From contig VIIQ02000089.1 in the NCBI GenBank assembly GCA_007449985.2, positions 277,807 to 341,806 on the forward strand: a DNA stretch of 64,000 nt. Direction: 5' to 3'. Origin of the DNA: Desmodesmus armatus (Eukaryota; Chlorophyta; Chlorophyceae; Sphaeropleales; Scenedesmaceae). Both the position numbers and the translations under genes were made by a program. The stretch's first letter is position 1. Each line of letters starts with the position of its first letter. A model generated the notes under the pieces. The model did not search any database, was not told the DNA's origin, and saw nothing but the letters and a program-made list of their open reading frames with translations. Positions 54,301-63,399 of this stretch are shown in pieces.

Positions 54301-57300
54301 ATTCCCCAGGAGGTGCATGCGGTGCTGTCCCATAACGCTCGAGCTGATGTACTAGTTGCTGCACTAACCTGCTGGTGTGATGTGCCATTGCTGTACTGAC
54401 CATGTGCCGTTGCTGCTTTGCTTATCCCAATGCTCTCTCATGTGACACAACAGGAGGTGGATGCGGTGCTGTCCCAACACCTGCATGAGCTGGAGCGCAG
54501 CTTCAAGCAGTCACTGGACAGCCGCCACCTCAGCAGCATGGCAGCAGCAGCGGCAGCAACGGCGGCTGGTGGCGGCAGCAATGCGGCAGCAGCAGCAGCC
54601 GGCGGCGGAGGGCCTGGGGGTGCGAGAGGCCTGACGATCCCTGCACCTGGTGCAGCAGGGTCTTGGCAGGTGGGTGTGCCGTGTTTTGGGGGTTCAAGTA
54701 AAAGTGGTGGTGGCAGCAATGGCGGCTGGGGGCGGCAGCAATGGGGCAGCAGCTGACAGTTGTTGTGGTGGTGGGTAGGGGGGTAGGAGGGGCCTGACGA
54801 TCCCCGCACCTGGTGCAGGAGGTTCTTGGCAGGTGAGTGTGCATATGTCGTGTGCATCTTTGTATTGGAAGCAGTGGTGGCAGCAACGGCGGCTGGCGGC
54901 GTCAGCAGTATGGCAGCAGCAGCCGGCGGCGGCGGGCCTGGGGGTGCGAGGGGCCTGACGATCCCTGCACCCGGCGCAGCAGGGTCTTGGCAGGTGGGTG
55001 TGCCGTGTTTTGGTGGTTCCAGTGGGAGTGGTGGTGGCAGCAGGGGCGGCTGGGGGCGGCAGCAGTGCGACAGCAATGCGGCAGCAGCAGCCGCCGTGGT
55101 GGGCCTGGGGGTGCGAGGGGCCTGACGATCCCTGCAACTGGTGCAGCAGGGTCTTGGCAGGTGGGTTTGCCTTGTTTTGGGGGTTCAAGTGGGAGTGGTG
55201 GTGGCAGCAGCGGCGGCTGGGGGCAGCAGCAGTGCAGCAGCAGCAGCCGGCGGCGGTGGGCCTGGGGGCGAGGGGCCTGACAATACACGCACCTGGGGCA
55301 GCAGGGTCTTGGCAGGTGGGTGCGCCGTGTTTTGGGGGTTTGAAGTGGGGGTGGTGGTGGCAGCAATGGCGGCTGGGGGCGGCAGCAATGGGGCAGCAAC
55401 TTACAGTCAAGGTGTTGGTGGTGGTGGTGGATAGGGGGTGCCAGGGGGATTTCTGCACCTGGCGCAGCAGGGTGCTGGCAAGTGGGTGTGCCGTATGTAT
55501 GCTGCGTTTATTGGAAGCCGTGGTGGCAGGAATGGCGGCTGGTGGCGGCAGCAGTGGGGCAGCAACTGACAGTTGTGGTGGTGGTGGTGGTGGGTAGGGG
55601 CGTAGGAGGGGTCTCACCGTGAGGCACATTGGGCGCAGGGTTGACCGGCTGCGCCAGGGCAGGCAGGTCGACTGGGGGCGGCAGCAAGGGGGGCAGCAAC
55701 GGACAGATGAGGTGGTGGTGGTGGTGGTGGGTAGGGGGGTAGGAGGGGCCTGAGGATTTCCGCACCTGGGGCAGGAGGGTCCTGGGAAGTGGGTGTGCCG
55801 TATGTACGCTGCGTTTACTGGAAGCTGTGGTGGCAGCAATGGTGGCTGGTGGCGGCAGCAGCAGGCGGCAGCGGGTCTGGGGGCGCGGGGGGCCTGAGGA
55901 TTTCTGCACCTGGGGCAGCAGGGTTTTGGCAGGTGGGTGTGTGGGGTGTGTGTGGTTGAGAGTGGCAGCAGGGCTGTACGCATCCAAGTCATCAGTCTTA
56001 TGCTTCGGGCCTGTGTGTGTGTATGCAGGACAAGCTGTGGAGCTGCCTGCGTGGGTCATGTGATGCCCCTGCTTGCATCCTGCACAGTACTTTGTAGTCC
56101 CGATGTCTCTGCAGGACAAGGTGCCTTGTTGTGTTGACCAAGGCTGCTCTGTCCGCAGCTGAGTCAATAGGGGGGCACTATCACTGCCTAGCCAATTGTT
56201 GGAACAAGTATTGTTGGCCGGCTTTGGGGAGGGTTTGCAGTAGATAATCCTACATTGAATCGTTTCTACAGTTTCCATCACTAGTTTCCTTTCTAGTTGG
56301 CTGCTGCTTCAAAAGAGGGGCATGGTCGACTGACTTGCTCTGATTGTTGCTGGTCTCTGTATGTATATGTACACAGGACAAGCTGTGGAGCTGCCTGCGT
56401 GGGTCCTGTGATGCGCTCGCCACGTCGGCCCTGTCTGTGTGGCACCTGCAACGTGTGGTGGCCAAGAAGCGAGACCCCATCAGTCACATACTGTTCCTGG
56501 ACGTGGTGTGCCCACCGGGACCCCCCTCCTCACAGAGCGCTTCTGGTGAGAGGGGTGGAGACACCGTTGCAAGGCTGGTTGCTGTTGCTAGTTAGCGCTG
56601 GTGCCCTTGTACGCCCCCCCCCCCCCCCCCACGCCGCCCTCCTACTGCACCTCCCCCCAACCCACACACTTTCCCAACCAAGCTGCCTTTCTTTTACTCA
56701 CGTGGTTCCTTTACCCACTGCCCCTACCCCCCCCTCCCCAAACACACACACACACACACACACACCATGTCCCTCTTGCCCCTTTCTTCCCCGCAGGGAC
56801 GAGGCCCTGCGTGTGTTGTTAGAGGTGTTTGCTGCTGCTGCTCGCCCTTCCAAGGGTGGCTTTGTGCGCGATGCGCTGACGTCCTCCTACCCCCGCCTGG
56901 TGACACTACTGGAGTCGACACTCAACAGGATCGTCACAGACAGCAGGATCAAGGTGTGTATGGTCTCTTATGCATCGGATGGTGCTGCTTGTGGGGGTCG
57001 TGTGGCAGCTGTGTCAGGGGGGGGGGGGGAGGAAGGGGGGCGGGGCACCCATGCCCCCACATACACACCACATGTTCTTATCCTAGGCTGGTGACACTAC
57101 TGGAGTCCACACTCGACAGGATCGTCACAGACAGCAGGATCAAGGAAAGGCCCTTGTCCCCTTGCTGCTTGGGTATATGTTGGTGCTTGTGTGTCAGCAT
57201 CAGACCAGCATACTTTGGGGTGGCACTACTATGCAAGAGAGTGTTGCTGCTGTTGAGAGGGGGGCATAGCATGTGGCGCACCTACCACGCCCCACATGCA

Positions 57301-60300
57301 CACCTGCACATTCCCGCATCGCTAGCTTGGTGGCACTGCTGGAACCCACACTCAACAGGATTGTCACAGACAACAGGATCAATGTGCGCACCAATCTCTG
57401 GCACTGTCGCTATCATCATGGCTGTTGTCAGGATGGGGGCACAGGGTGTAGTCTACTGGTGTGGTAGCTGCGTGATTTTGACCACCCGGGGGGGGGGGGG
57501 CGTCAGAGAGTGTGCCGCCCGTACTGCCTTGCCACATTGAGGGTCCAATGGCCGCGAACAAGCTATGGCTGCTGCTGTTGCTGCTGCCGCTGCTGCTGCC
57601 GCTGCTGCCGCTGCTGCTGCCGCTGCTGCTGCTGCCGCTGCTGCTGCTGCCGCTGCTGCTGCTGCTGCTGCTGCCGCTGCTGCTGCCGCTGCTGCTGCAG
57701 GGTGTGGTGCCTGCTGTGCTGCCGGAGCAGCTGCCGCTGCTGCTGGATGCATCTGCACCCTTCAGGGACGCCTACCTGTCGGGAGGGCTGGTGCGGCTGC
57801 AGGTGAGGCACAGCAAGGGGCAGTCACAGTCAGACAGTCCAGTCAGTGAAGCAAAACCCTGCTCAAAGGGGGTTTTGCTCCCCCTATGAAGCAGGAGCAA
57901 AACAGTGTCTGTTCTGTTTCATCAAACATTTGCCCAGCAAAGCTATCCGCAGACAGGCTGAATTGCATGGGTCATGTCAGCAGGCAGCTATCTTCAATCA
58001 GTCCACTCTGCTTTAGGCCAGAGTGAAGGAAGGCACAAGGTCAGACAAAATCAAGCCACCAGACAATGCCGGATGCCGGGGGTATGGGGTGTGAGGTATC
58101 ATCCCCCGACAGCCTGGGTCCCTTTGTTGAGGCCCTCCAGCCTAGCGTGACAAGTACTGCTGATGTGTGTGCTGTAGACACAGGGAGTGCATCCAGCCAA
58201 TGCATAAACCATCCAAGCATGTGACATTCCGAAGTTGGGTATAAGTATAACTTCCTGTGTCTACACACTTCCTTTGTGTAGACACAGGAAGTGTGTTTGG
58301 CATGGATGATGCATGTGTAGCTAGCACCCTATGAACATGCAACACGCAAGCAATGTGTGTGTACATGTGTCTGTAGGAGGCGGTGGGCACGGCCTTTCCT
58401 GGCAGTAGCAGAGCACTGCCCAGCCCTGCTGATGTGCAGAAGTGTATCGGGTGAGTTGGGGGGGGGAGACAGGGGTGTTAGGGGCGGGGGTGGAGGGTAG
58501 GAGTGTGTGTGTGTGTGGAGGGGGGGCAATGGTGGATGGGTGGGGTTGGTGCTGCTTAGCCCTGCTGATGTGCAGAAGTGTATCTGGTAAGATTGGGGAG
58601 TGCTGGTGGTGGTTGCTGTCGTGGCAGCGGGCTGGTGGGGTTGCCTGTGCTGTGGTGAACAGCCCCCCCCCCCCCTCTCTGGCAATAGGATGTCATATCC
58701 ATGCATGATTCAAGTGCACTGAGTAAGGGTGAATTGGTCCTGCCGTGCATGCCTGTGACATGTCAGTCCAGGTTGACCATCGTGTGAATCAGACAGCATA
58801 TAGTGCAGGTGTCCACTTGCTGCCGATGACCAGGCCTCTGTGTGAAGTTTCAAACACCCCTCCTCGATTTGAAATCGATTTGAAATCGAGGAGGGGTGTT
58901 TGAAACTTCACACAGAAGTTTGAAGTTCGAAGTTTGACTTTGATGGAGAGGAGCAGAACCAGCATGCATGTGACTGCAACTAGCAATTAATTGCATAACA
59001 TCCACCAACCCACGCAGTAACGCATGGTGGCAAATGCACTGGTGGATTTCGAGTAATGTGGGACAGTGACAAAGTTGGTGCAACCAGCAGTGGCCCACAG
59101 TGGTTTAACTTGGGTCACAAGTCACAAGTGGACTTCATGCACCCAGCATGAAGTTCATGCTGGGTGCAGGTTGATGCATGAGAAGCTGAAAGCGGCTGGA
59201 TCATGTGGCTACCTGGCTGCCCTGGTGGCACCCGCCTACCTGTTTCCCGCCCCTGCTTCCTGCTACCCCCTCCCTCCCTTCTCTCATCCTCAACCCTACC
59301 ATACAAGCGGCTCTTGTCCACCTCCGACTCACCCCCCCACCCCACCCCACCCCCCTGGCCGTGTACCCCCCCCCCACACACCACCACCAACACCACCAAC
59401 ACCACTACACCTTGCCCCCCCCCCCACACAGGTTGATGCATGAGGAGCTGAAAGCTGCTGGGTCAAGTGGCTACCTTCCATCAGATGCCTCCCACCCCCC
59501 CTGGGGAATTTGTACCCCTGCTTTCTGCCACCCTCCGCCCTCCTCCCCACTGGAGCGGGGGCTCAATGTTGTCCACTCCCTGAACCCTCTCCCCCTCTCC
59601 CCACAAACAATCCGCTCTGCCCCCCCCCCCCCCTTGGGCCCCTCATCCCACCCCACACAGTTTGATGCATGAGGAGCTGAAAGCTGCTGGATCAAGTGGC
59701 TACCTGGCTGCTCTGGTGGGAGGCAGTGTGGGGAAGGCACTGCGGCTACTGGCAGAGAAGGCAGAGTACATGGCTGCGGCAGGGCCAGAACTGCGACAGG
59801 TGTGTGAGGGGTATGTGTATGTGGTTAGGGGGGGGGGCAGTTTAATCGCTGGGATGGGGTGTCATTGTGGTGTTTGTGGGGGAGGAGGGGGGACTGCGTG
59901 TCGCGCACAAGTTGATGGGGGTGGCAGTGGTTGGTTATTGGCCGGGGGAGGGGGGGGGGGAGCAGGGGAATGGGGAGGGGGGGGGAGGAGTGTGCCACAC
60001 CTGCAGGTCCACAGCTGTCGGAGTCTGACTGGTCTTTTGTGAGAGCGTTCCTACCCAGTGGCCACGGCACGCAGCAATTTGAATGAATAAGGAAGCTGGG
60101 TTCAAAATAAGCGCGCAGGACTTGGGACACGTGGCAACGCGATAAGGCCCCAGTGCATGGTTCGGTTGGGCACGAGGTCACAAGAGTCCCTCTGGCGGGC
60201 CGAGAAAACACCCAAAACAAACCCTCCTAGCTGGGACCCAGCAGCAACAGCTTTTGTGTGTTGGTTTTGTTTCCTGCTGCCCGTTGTTGCTGCAGGTGTC

Positions 60301-61520
60301 ATTGGGTCCTGCTGCTGGTGGTGGTGCGTCTCAGGCTCAGCTCAGGAACATCGCCCTCTGCTCACAGTTACAGGTGCGCCAACCAGTCAGTGATAAGACG
60401 GTGTGGCCGCCAACCCTTGAATACATGTTAGGCGATGCCGAGCGTCTCTCATCGGGATGAGGCTTGACCTTGGGCCCCCCGCAGCCTCGGCTGTTGTGTG
60501 TGTGGCCAGCTGGTGGGGGTCTGCCCCCTTGTCATCTGCAAAAACCCTTCAATACATGCATGTTTGTGTCTGTTACCTGTGTGTTGACAAAATGATGCTT
60601 TGATGTGCTTTGTGTTGATGTGCTTTGTGTTGACAAAATGATGCTTTGATGTAATTGTGTTGATGTGCTTTGTGTTGACAAAATGATGCTTTGATGTGCT
60701 TTGTGTTGATGTGCTTTGTGTTGACAAAATGATGCTTTGATGTGCTTTGTGTTTGTTGATGTTTGATGTTGATGTGCTGTGCTGTGTTGTGCTGCTGCAC
60801 GTGCAGGAGGTGCACAGGTCTCTATCCACGCTGCTGCCCCGCCTGCCTGGCCCTGCTGCTGCTGCACTGGCCCCATACCTCGAGGCACTGCACAACACAG
60901 CCATAGACATAGGTGGGAGGGGGGGGGGGCTGATGTTGTTTTGTTGGATGTTTGCGCGCCTGGATTGTCCCTTGGTTTTGTTCTTTTCGGCACTTTTGCA
61001 GCAAGCAAGTTTCATGCGTATGTGTGTACAGAAGGCTACGGTGTCGTGCCGGCCCTGAAGATGCCCCAGGCTCTTGTATGATCTTGCATAGCAGGACAGA
61101 AGCAGCACCACAGGCTAGGGCGGCAACGTGTGTTGTGATGCAGCGGTCAATATGGCGGGAAACTGTGGTTGTGTGATCCTCTGGACCTTGCGTTGCCCTG
61201 CTGTCCTGTCGGCCGTGGAGTTGCCCCCATGACGTAGCGCAGTGGGCACATACAGCAGCACGGGCTGAGGGCGACAACATGTGTTGAAGTGGTCCCTGAA
61301 AAACAAGTTATTCTTGGGTGGTAAAATTATTCAACTCAGTGAGTTTTGCGTTGCCCTGCTGTTACACTGTCCTGTTGGCCCTGCAGTTGCCCCCATCTTC
61401 AAGGCTGCCATGGATGTGTTTGAAGGTCACATCACAGCCATGCACCAGCAGAGCTGGGGACCAGCAGCAGCAGCAGCAGCTGGAGGAGGAGGTAGTGGAG
61501 GGGGTGCAGCTGGTGAGGAT

Positions 61521-61559
<39 letters not shown>

Positions 61560-63399
61560 GGCGGCGGTGCCAATTGGGTTTACTGAGACCAGCGGCTATG
61601 TCACTGAGCTGGCAAATGCCATCGCTGTCTTCAGGTGGGTGATGCATTCCTTACTTTGTTTGGGTTTTTGGGTCGGACGCGGGGGGGGGGGGGAGAGTAT
61701 GTTAAGCACATGTTGAACACAATCATGTTGCGTCCCCCACCCCCCATGTCCTGCGTCTGCCTGGACCCAACCAGCACAACACTGTGGCTCATCTCCTTTG
61801 CGCCCCCCCCCCTTCCGCACACACTCTTTGGTTCCCCAAATTTCTCTTGCCGCCACTGCGCTGTTGGCCGACCTGCAACCTGTACTGCCCATCCTCGCTC
61901 TCTTGTCTCGCTTACTCACACCTCTCTCTTGCCGTCAACATCTTCTCTTACGAACACAGGTCTGAGTACCTGTCCAAGTTCATCCCTCCCCCCAGCCCCA
62001 GCGTCCCTTCAGTATGCAGCAGCCTATTTGAGCGCTCAGCTGGGCGGCTGCTGATGCTGTGGGTGCGGGCGGCCTGCCTGCTGCCTTGCCCCCCCCCCTC
62101 CCCACCCATGTCACAAGCATAAACACTTGCCCCCGCTGCTGCTGCTGCTGCTGCTGACAATCCTGTTGCCGACCCCCTCCCCCCCCCCTTCACACAGGTC
62201 TGAGTACCTGTCCAAGTTCATCCCTCCCCCCAGCCCCAGCGTCCCTTCAGTATGCAGCAGTCTGGTTGAGCGGTCAGCTGGGCGGCTGTTGATGCTGTGG
62301 GTGCGGGCGGCCTGCCTGCTGCGGCCCCTGGGTGAGGGGGCAAGCTTCAGCTGGCTAAGGACCTGGGTGAGCTGCAGATGGTTGTGGGCAGGGCCTGTTC
62401 CCCCTGGACGCACTGGGGCCTGCACACAGGTGGTGTATCCGGGGGTGGGGGGGGTGAAGGGGGGGGGGGGGGTTGACACTGGTGTGTGTTGAGGGGGGGG
62501 GCAAGCTTCAGCTGGCTGAGGATTTGGGTGAGCTGCAGATGGTTGTGGGGCAGGGCCTGTTCCCCTGGACGCACTGGGGCCTGCACACGGGTGGGTGGGT
62601 TGTTGGGGGGGGGGGGGTTTGCACGTATGTGTGTGGTGTGTGGGGGGGGGGGAGGGGGGCAAGTTGCAGCTGGCCAAGGACCTAGGGGAGCAGCAAATGG
62701 TTGTGGGGCAGGCCCCCTGGGTGGGGCCCGCACACCGGTGGGTGTGGATGTTGTGTTGGGTTTTTTGGGGGGGGGGGGGTGGGGTGGGGGGTGGGGGGGG
62801 GGGGAGGGGGGCAAGCTTCAGCTGGCCAAGGATTTGGGTGAGCTGCAGATGGTTGTGGGGCAGGGCCCACTGGACGCACTGGGGCCCGCACTCTGGTGGG
62901 TGTGGATGTATGTGTGTGTTGGGCCGCACACCGGGGCGCAGACAGCGAGTGTTTGTTTGGAGCACGGCCCCTATGTGTGTGTGTGTTCCCCGGGGGGCCT
63001 TGTGGATGTGGTGTGTTAGGGGGGGGGGGGGAGGCTGCAGATGGTGGCCTGTTCCAGATGGTGGTGCCACTCCGAACAGTGCTGTTCAGTCGGACTGCAT
63101 GTCCGCTGTGTACTGCGATCTGCTGTGTGTTGACAGAGAGACTGCATGTGTGCACATGCATGCTGGCTAGTATGTTTGTGCCTTCGCGCACTCCGTGGGC
63201 TGCTGTTGACTCAAACTTCATGTGTGCTGTGGTGTGCTGTGCTGTGGTGTGCTGTGGTGTGCTGTGTTGTGCTGTGCTGTGCGTGCAGGTGTCTGCGTGC
63301 GTTCCGTGCGCTGCTGTTCACTGAGGATGCAGCTCTGTCCGGTGCCTCCTGCCTACTGGACATGCCACCTGGGCTGGTGCTGCTGCACTGCTTCTCAAG
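51324..63399 (+). CDS. COG5: COG5, subunit of the conserved oligomeric Golgi tethering complex
   Basis: COG5 belongs to COG lobe B, which tethers vesicles in retrograde intra-Golgi traffic. Exons: 51324-51730, 52352-52432, 52632-52814, 53734-53823, 54454-54669, 56377-56545, 56797-56953, 57701-57802, 58377-58450, 59661-59799, 60296-60373, 60807-60912, 61387-61634, from 62198 (3' boundary ambiguous, among four copies), 63289-63399. A final exon may run past the edge (from about 63766, acceptor not seen). Matches to animal COG5: [174 protein letters not shown]. Gly/Ala and Gln runs are lineage-specific. One base is missing in exon 1 (before LEQALSTHV); phase also slips at exons 6/7, in 13 and near 62340. 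I chose the ATG just upstream of the conserved N-terminus. Confidence 0.92.
51836..51950 (-). repeat. SINE-like dispersed repeat, copy 4
   Basis: GGCTGGCCACATAC next to a C-homopolymer, then GCCGCGGGCC, AGCCTCGCCAG, and the segment CCCAGGAGGTGCTGATG shared with the copy near 13305. It lies in COG5 intron 1. Confidence 0.45.
52484..53135 (+). repeat. Echoes on both sides of COG5 exon 3
   Basis: An acceptor-side echo ([16 protein letters not shown]) is at about 52484-52550, upstream of exon 3. Donor-side echoes ([21 protein letters not shown] plus GTGTGGGTGTG) are at about 52905-52970 and, shorter, 53098-53135, downstream. Confidence 0.8.
53415..53672 (+). repeat. Three echoes of the COG5 exon 4 start
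   Basis: The exon start [14 protein letters not shown] recurs, diverged, near 53420, 53536 ([13 protein letters not shown]) and 53632 ([11 protein letters not shown]). Each is preceded by a C-homopolymer, upstream of the real start at 53734. Confidence 0.8.
54195..54350 (+). repeat. Two echoes of the COG5 exon 5 start
   Basis: Copies of CAG|GAGGTGGATGCGGTGCTG (EVDAVLSQH) begin near 54201 and 54310, upstream of the real start at 54454. Confidence 0.8.
54790..55940 (+). repeat. Array of 7-8 echoes of the COG5 exon 5 3' end
   Basis: The exon end ([20 protein letters not shown] plus donor CAG|GTGGGTGTG) recurs near 54833, 54995, 55165, 55318, 55488, 55795 and 55938, with a weaker member near 55640. 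Unit length is about 140-170 bases and includes the Gly/Ala-coding stretch. Most copies keep a usable donor and some an open frame. Confidence 0.85.
56015..56075 (+). repeat. Echo of the COG5 exon 6 start
   Basis: Acceptor plus [13 protein letters not shown] is repeated upstream of exon 6 (56377). A shorter fragment lies near 56114. Confidence 0.8.
57085..57385 (+). repeat. Two echoes of the COG5 exon 7 3' end
   Basis: [20 protein letters not shown] is repeated at about 57087-57143 and, more diverged ([19 protein letters not shown]), at about 57326-57383, downstream of exon 7. Confidence 0.85.
57568..57700 (+). repeat. CTG/CCG trinucleotide tract at the COG5 exon 8 acceptor
   Basis: About 130 bases of mixed CTG and CCG units run into CAG|GGTGTGGTG. 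The tract occupies the polypyrimidine position of intron 7. It is open in all three forward frames, so part could be exonic. Confidence 0.8.
58250..58292. repeat. Perfect hairpin with 18-base arms
   Basis: Arms 58250-58267 and 58275-58292 (ACTTCCTGTGTCTACACA and its complement) with a 7-base loop. A related GTAGACACAGG-type fragment lies near 58170. It is in COG5 intron 8. Confidence 0.75.
58838..58915. repeat. Perfect inverted repeat with 33-base arms
   Basis: Arms 58838-58870 and 58883-58915 are perfect reverse complements around a 12-base loop. The core is GTGTGAAGTTTCAAACACCC. A partial third copy (GAAGTTTGAAGTTCGAAGTT) follows at about 58915. It is in COG5 intron 9 and has the geometry of a hairpin RNA precursor or a young MITE. 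Confidence 0.85.
59160..59480 (+). repeat. Two echoes of the COG5 exon 10 start
   Basis: [19 protein letters not shown] with its acceptor recurs near 59168 and 59431, upstream of the real start at 59661. The copy at 59168 ([19 protein letters not shown]) is open over its repeated length. Confidence 0.85.
60418..60540 (+). repeat. SINE-like dispersed repeat, copy 5
   Basis: TTAGGCG, TCTCTCATCGGGATGAGGCT, TTGGGCCCCCCGCAG, TGTGTGTGGCCAGC and TGGTGGGGGTCTGCCCCCTT, collinear with the - strand of the copy at 13180-13360. In COG5 intron 11. Confidence 0.5.
60580..60770 (+). repeat. Minisatellite in COG5 intron 11
   Basis: About four units built from TGTGTTGACAAAATGATGCT and TTGATGTGCTTTGTGTTGAT alternate with a period near 45-60 bases and end just before the exon 12 acceptor. 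Confidence 0.8.
61962..62090 (+). repeat. Echo of the COG5 exon starting at 62198
   Basis: [20 protein letters not shown] through [17 protein letters not shown] is repeated almost identically upstream of the copy starting at 62198. The first copy ends in LPCPPP, the second in RPLGEG, which matches COG5, so the second is taken as the true exon. Confidence 0.8.
62341..62900 (+). repeat. Four tandem copies of the COG5 [17 protein letters not shown] segment
   Basis: Copies begin near 62341, 62505, 62660 and 62814 and are separated by G-homopolymers. The last ends [11 protein letters not shown] with a donor in the right phase for exon 63289-63399. The first is joined to the preceding exon part. 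Which copy or copies enter the mRNA cannot be decided from the sequence. Confidence 0.8.

Noticed and set aside
57453..57850. PolyAla/polyGln/polyLeu frames over the CTG/CCG tract, as a possible low-complexity gene
   Set aside because: The tract is open in all frames because it is a trinucleotide repeat, and it sits at the acceptor of COG5 exon 8.
57851..57880. Short GCAAAACCC...GGGTTTTGC hairpin as a transcription terminator
   Set aside because: It lies in a COG5 intron of a eukaryotic gene; the arms are only nine bases and there is no transcript end to explain.
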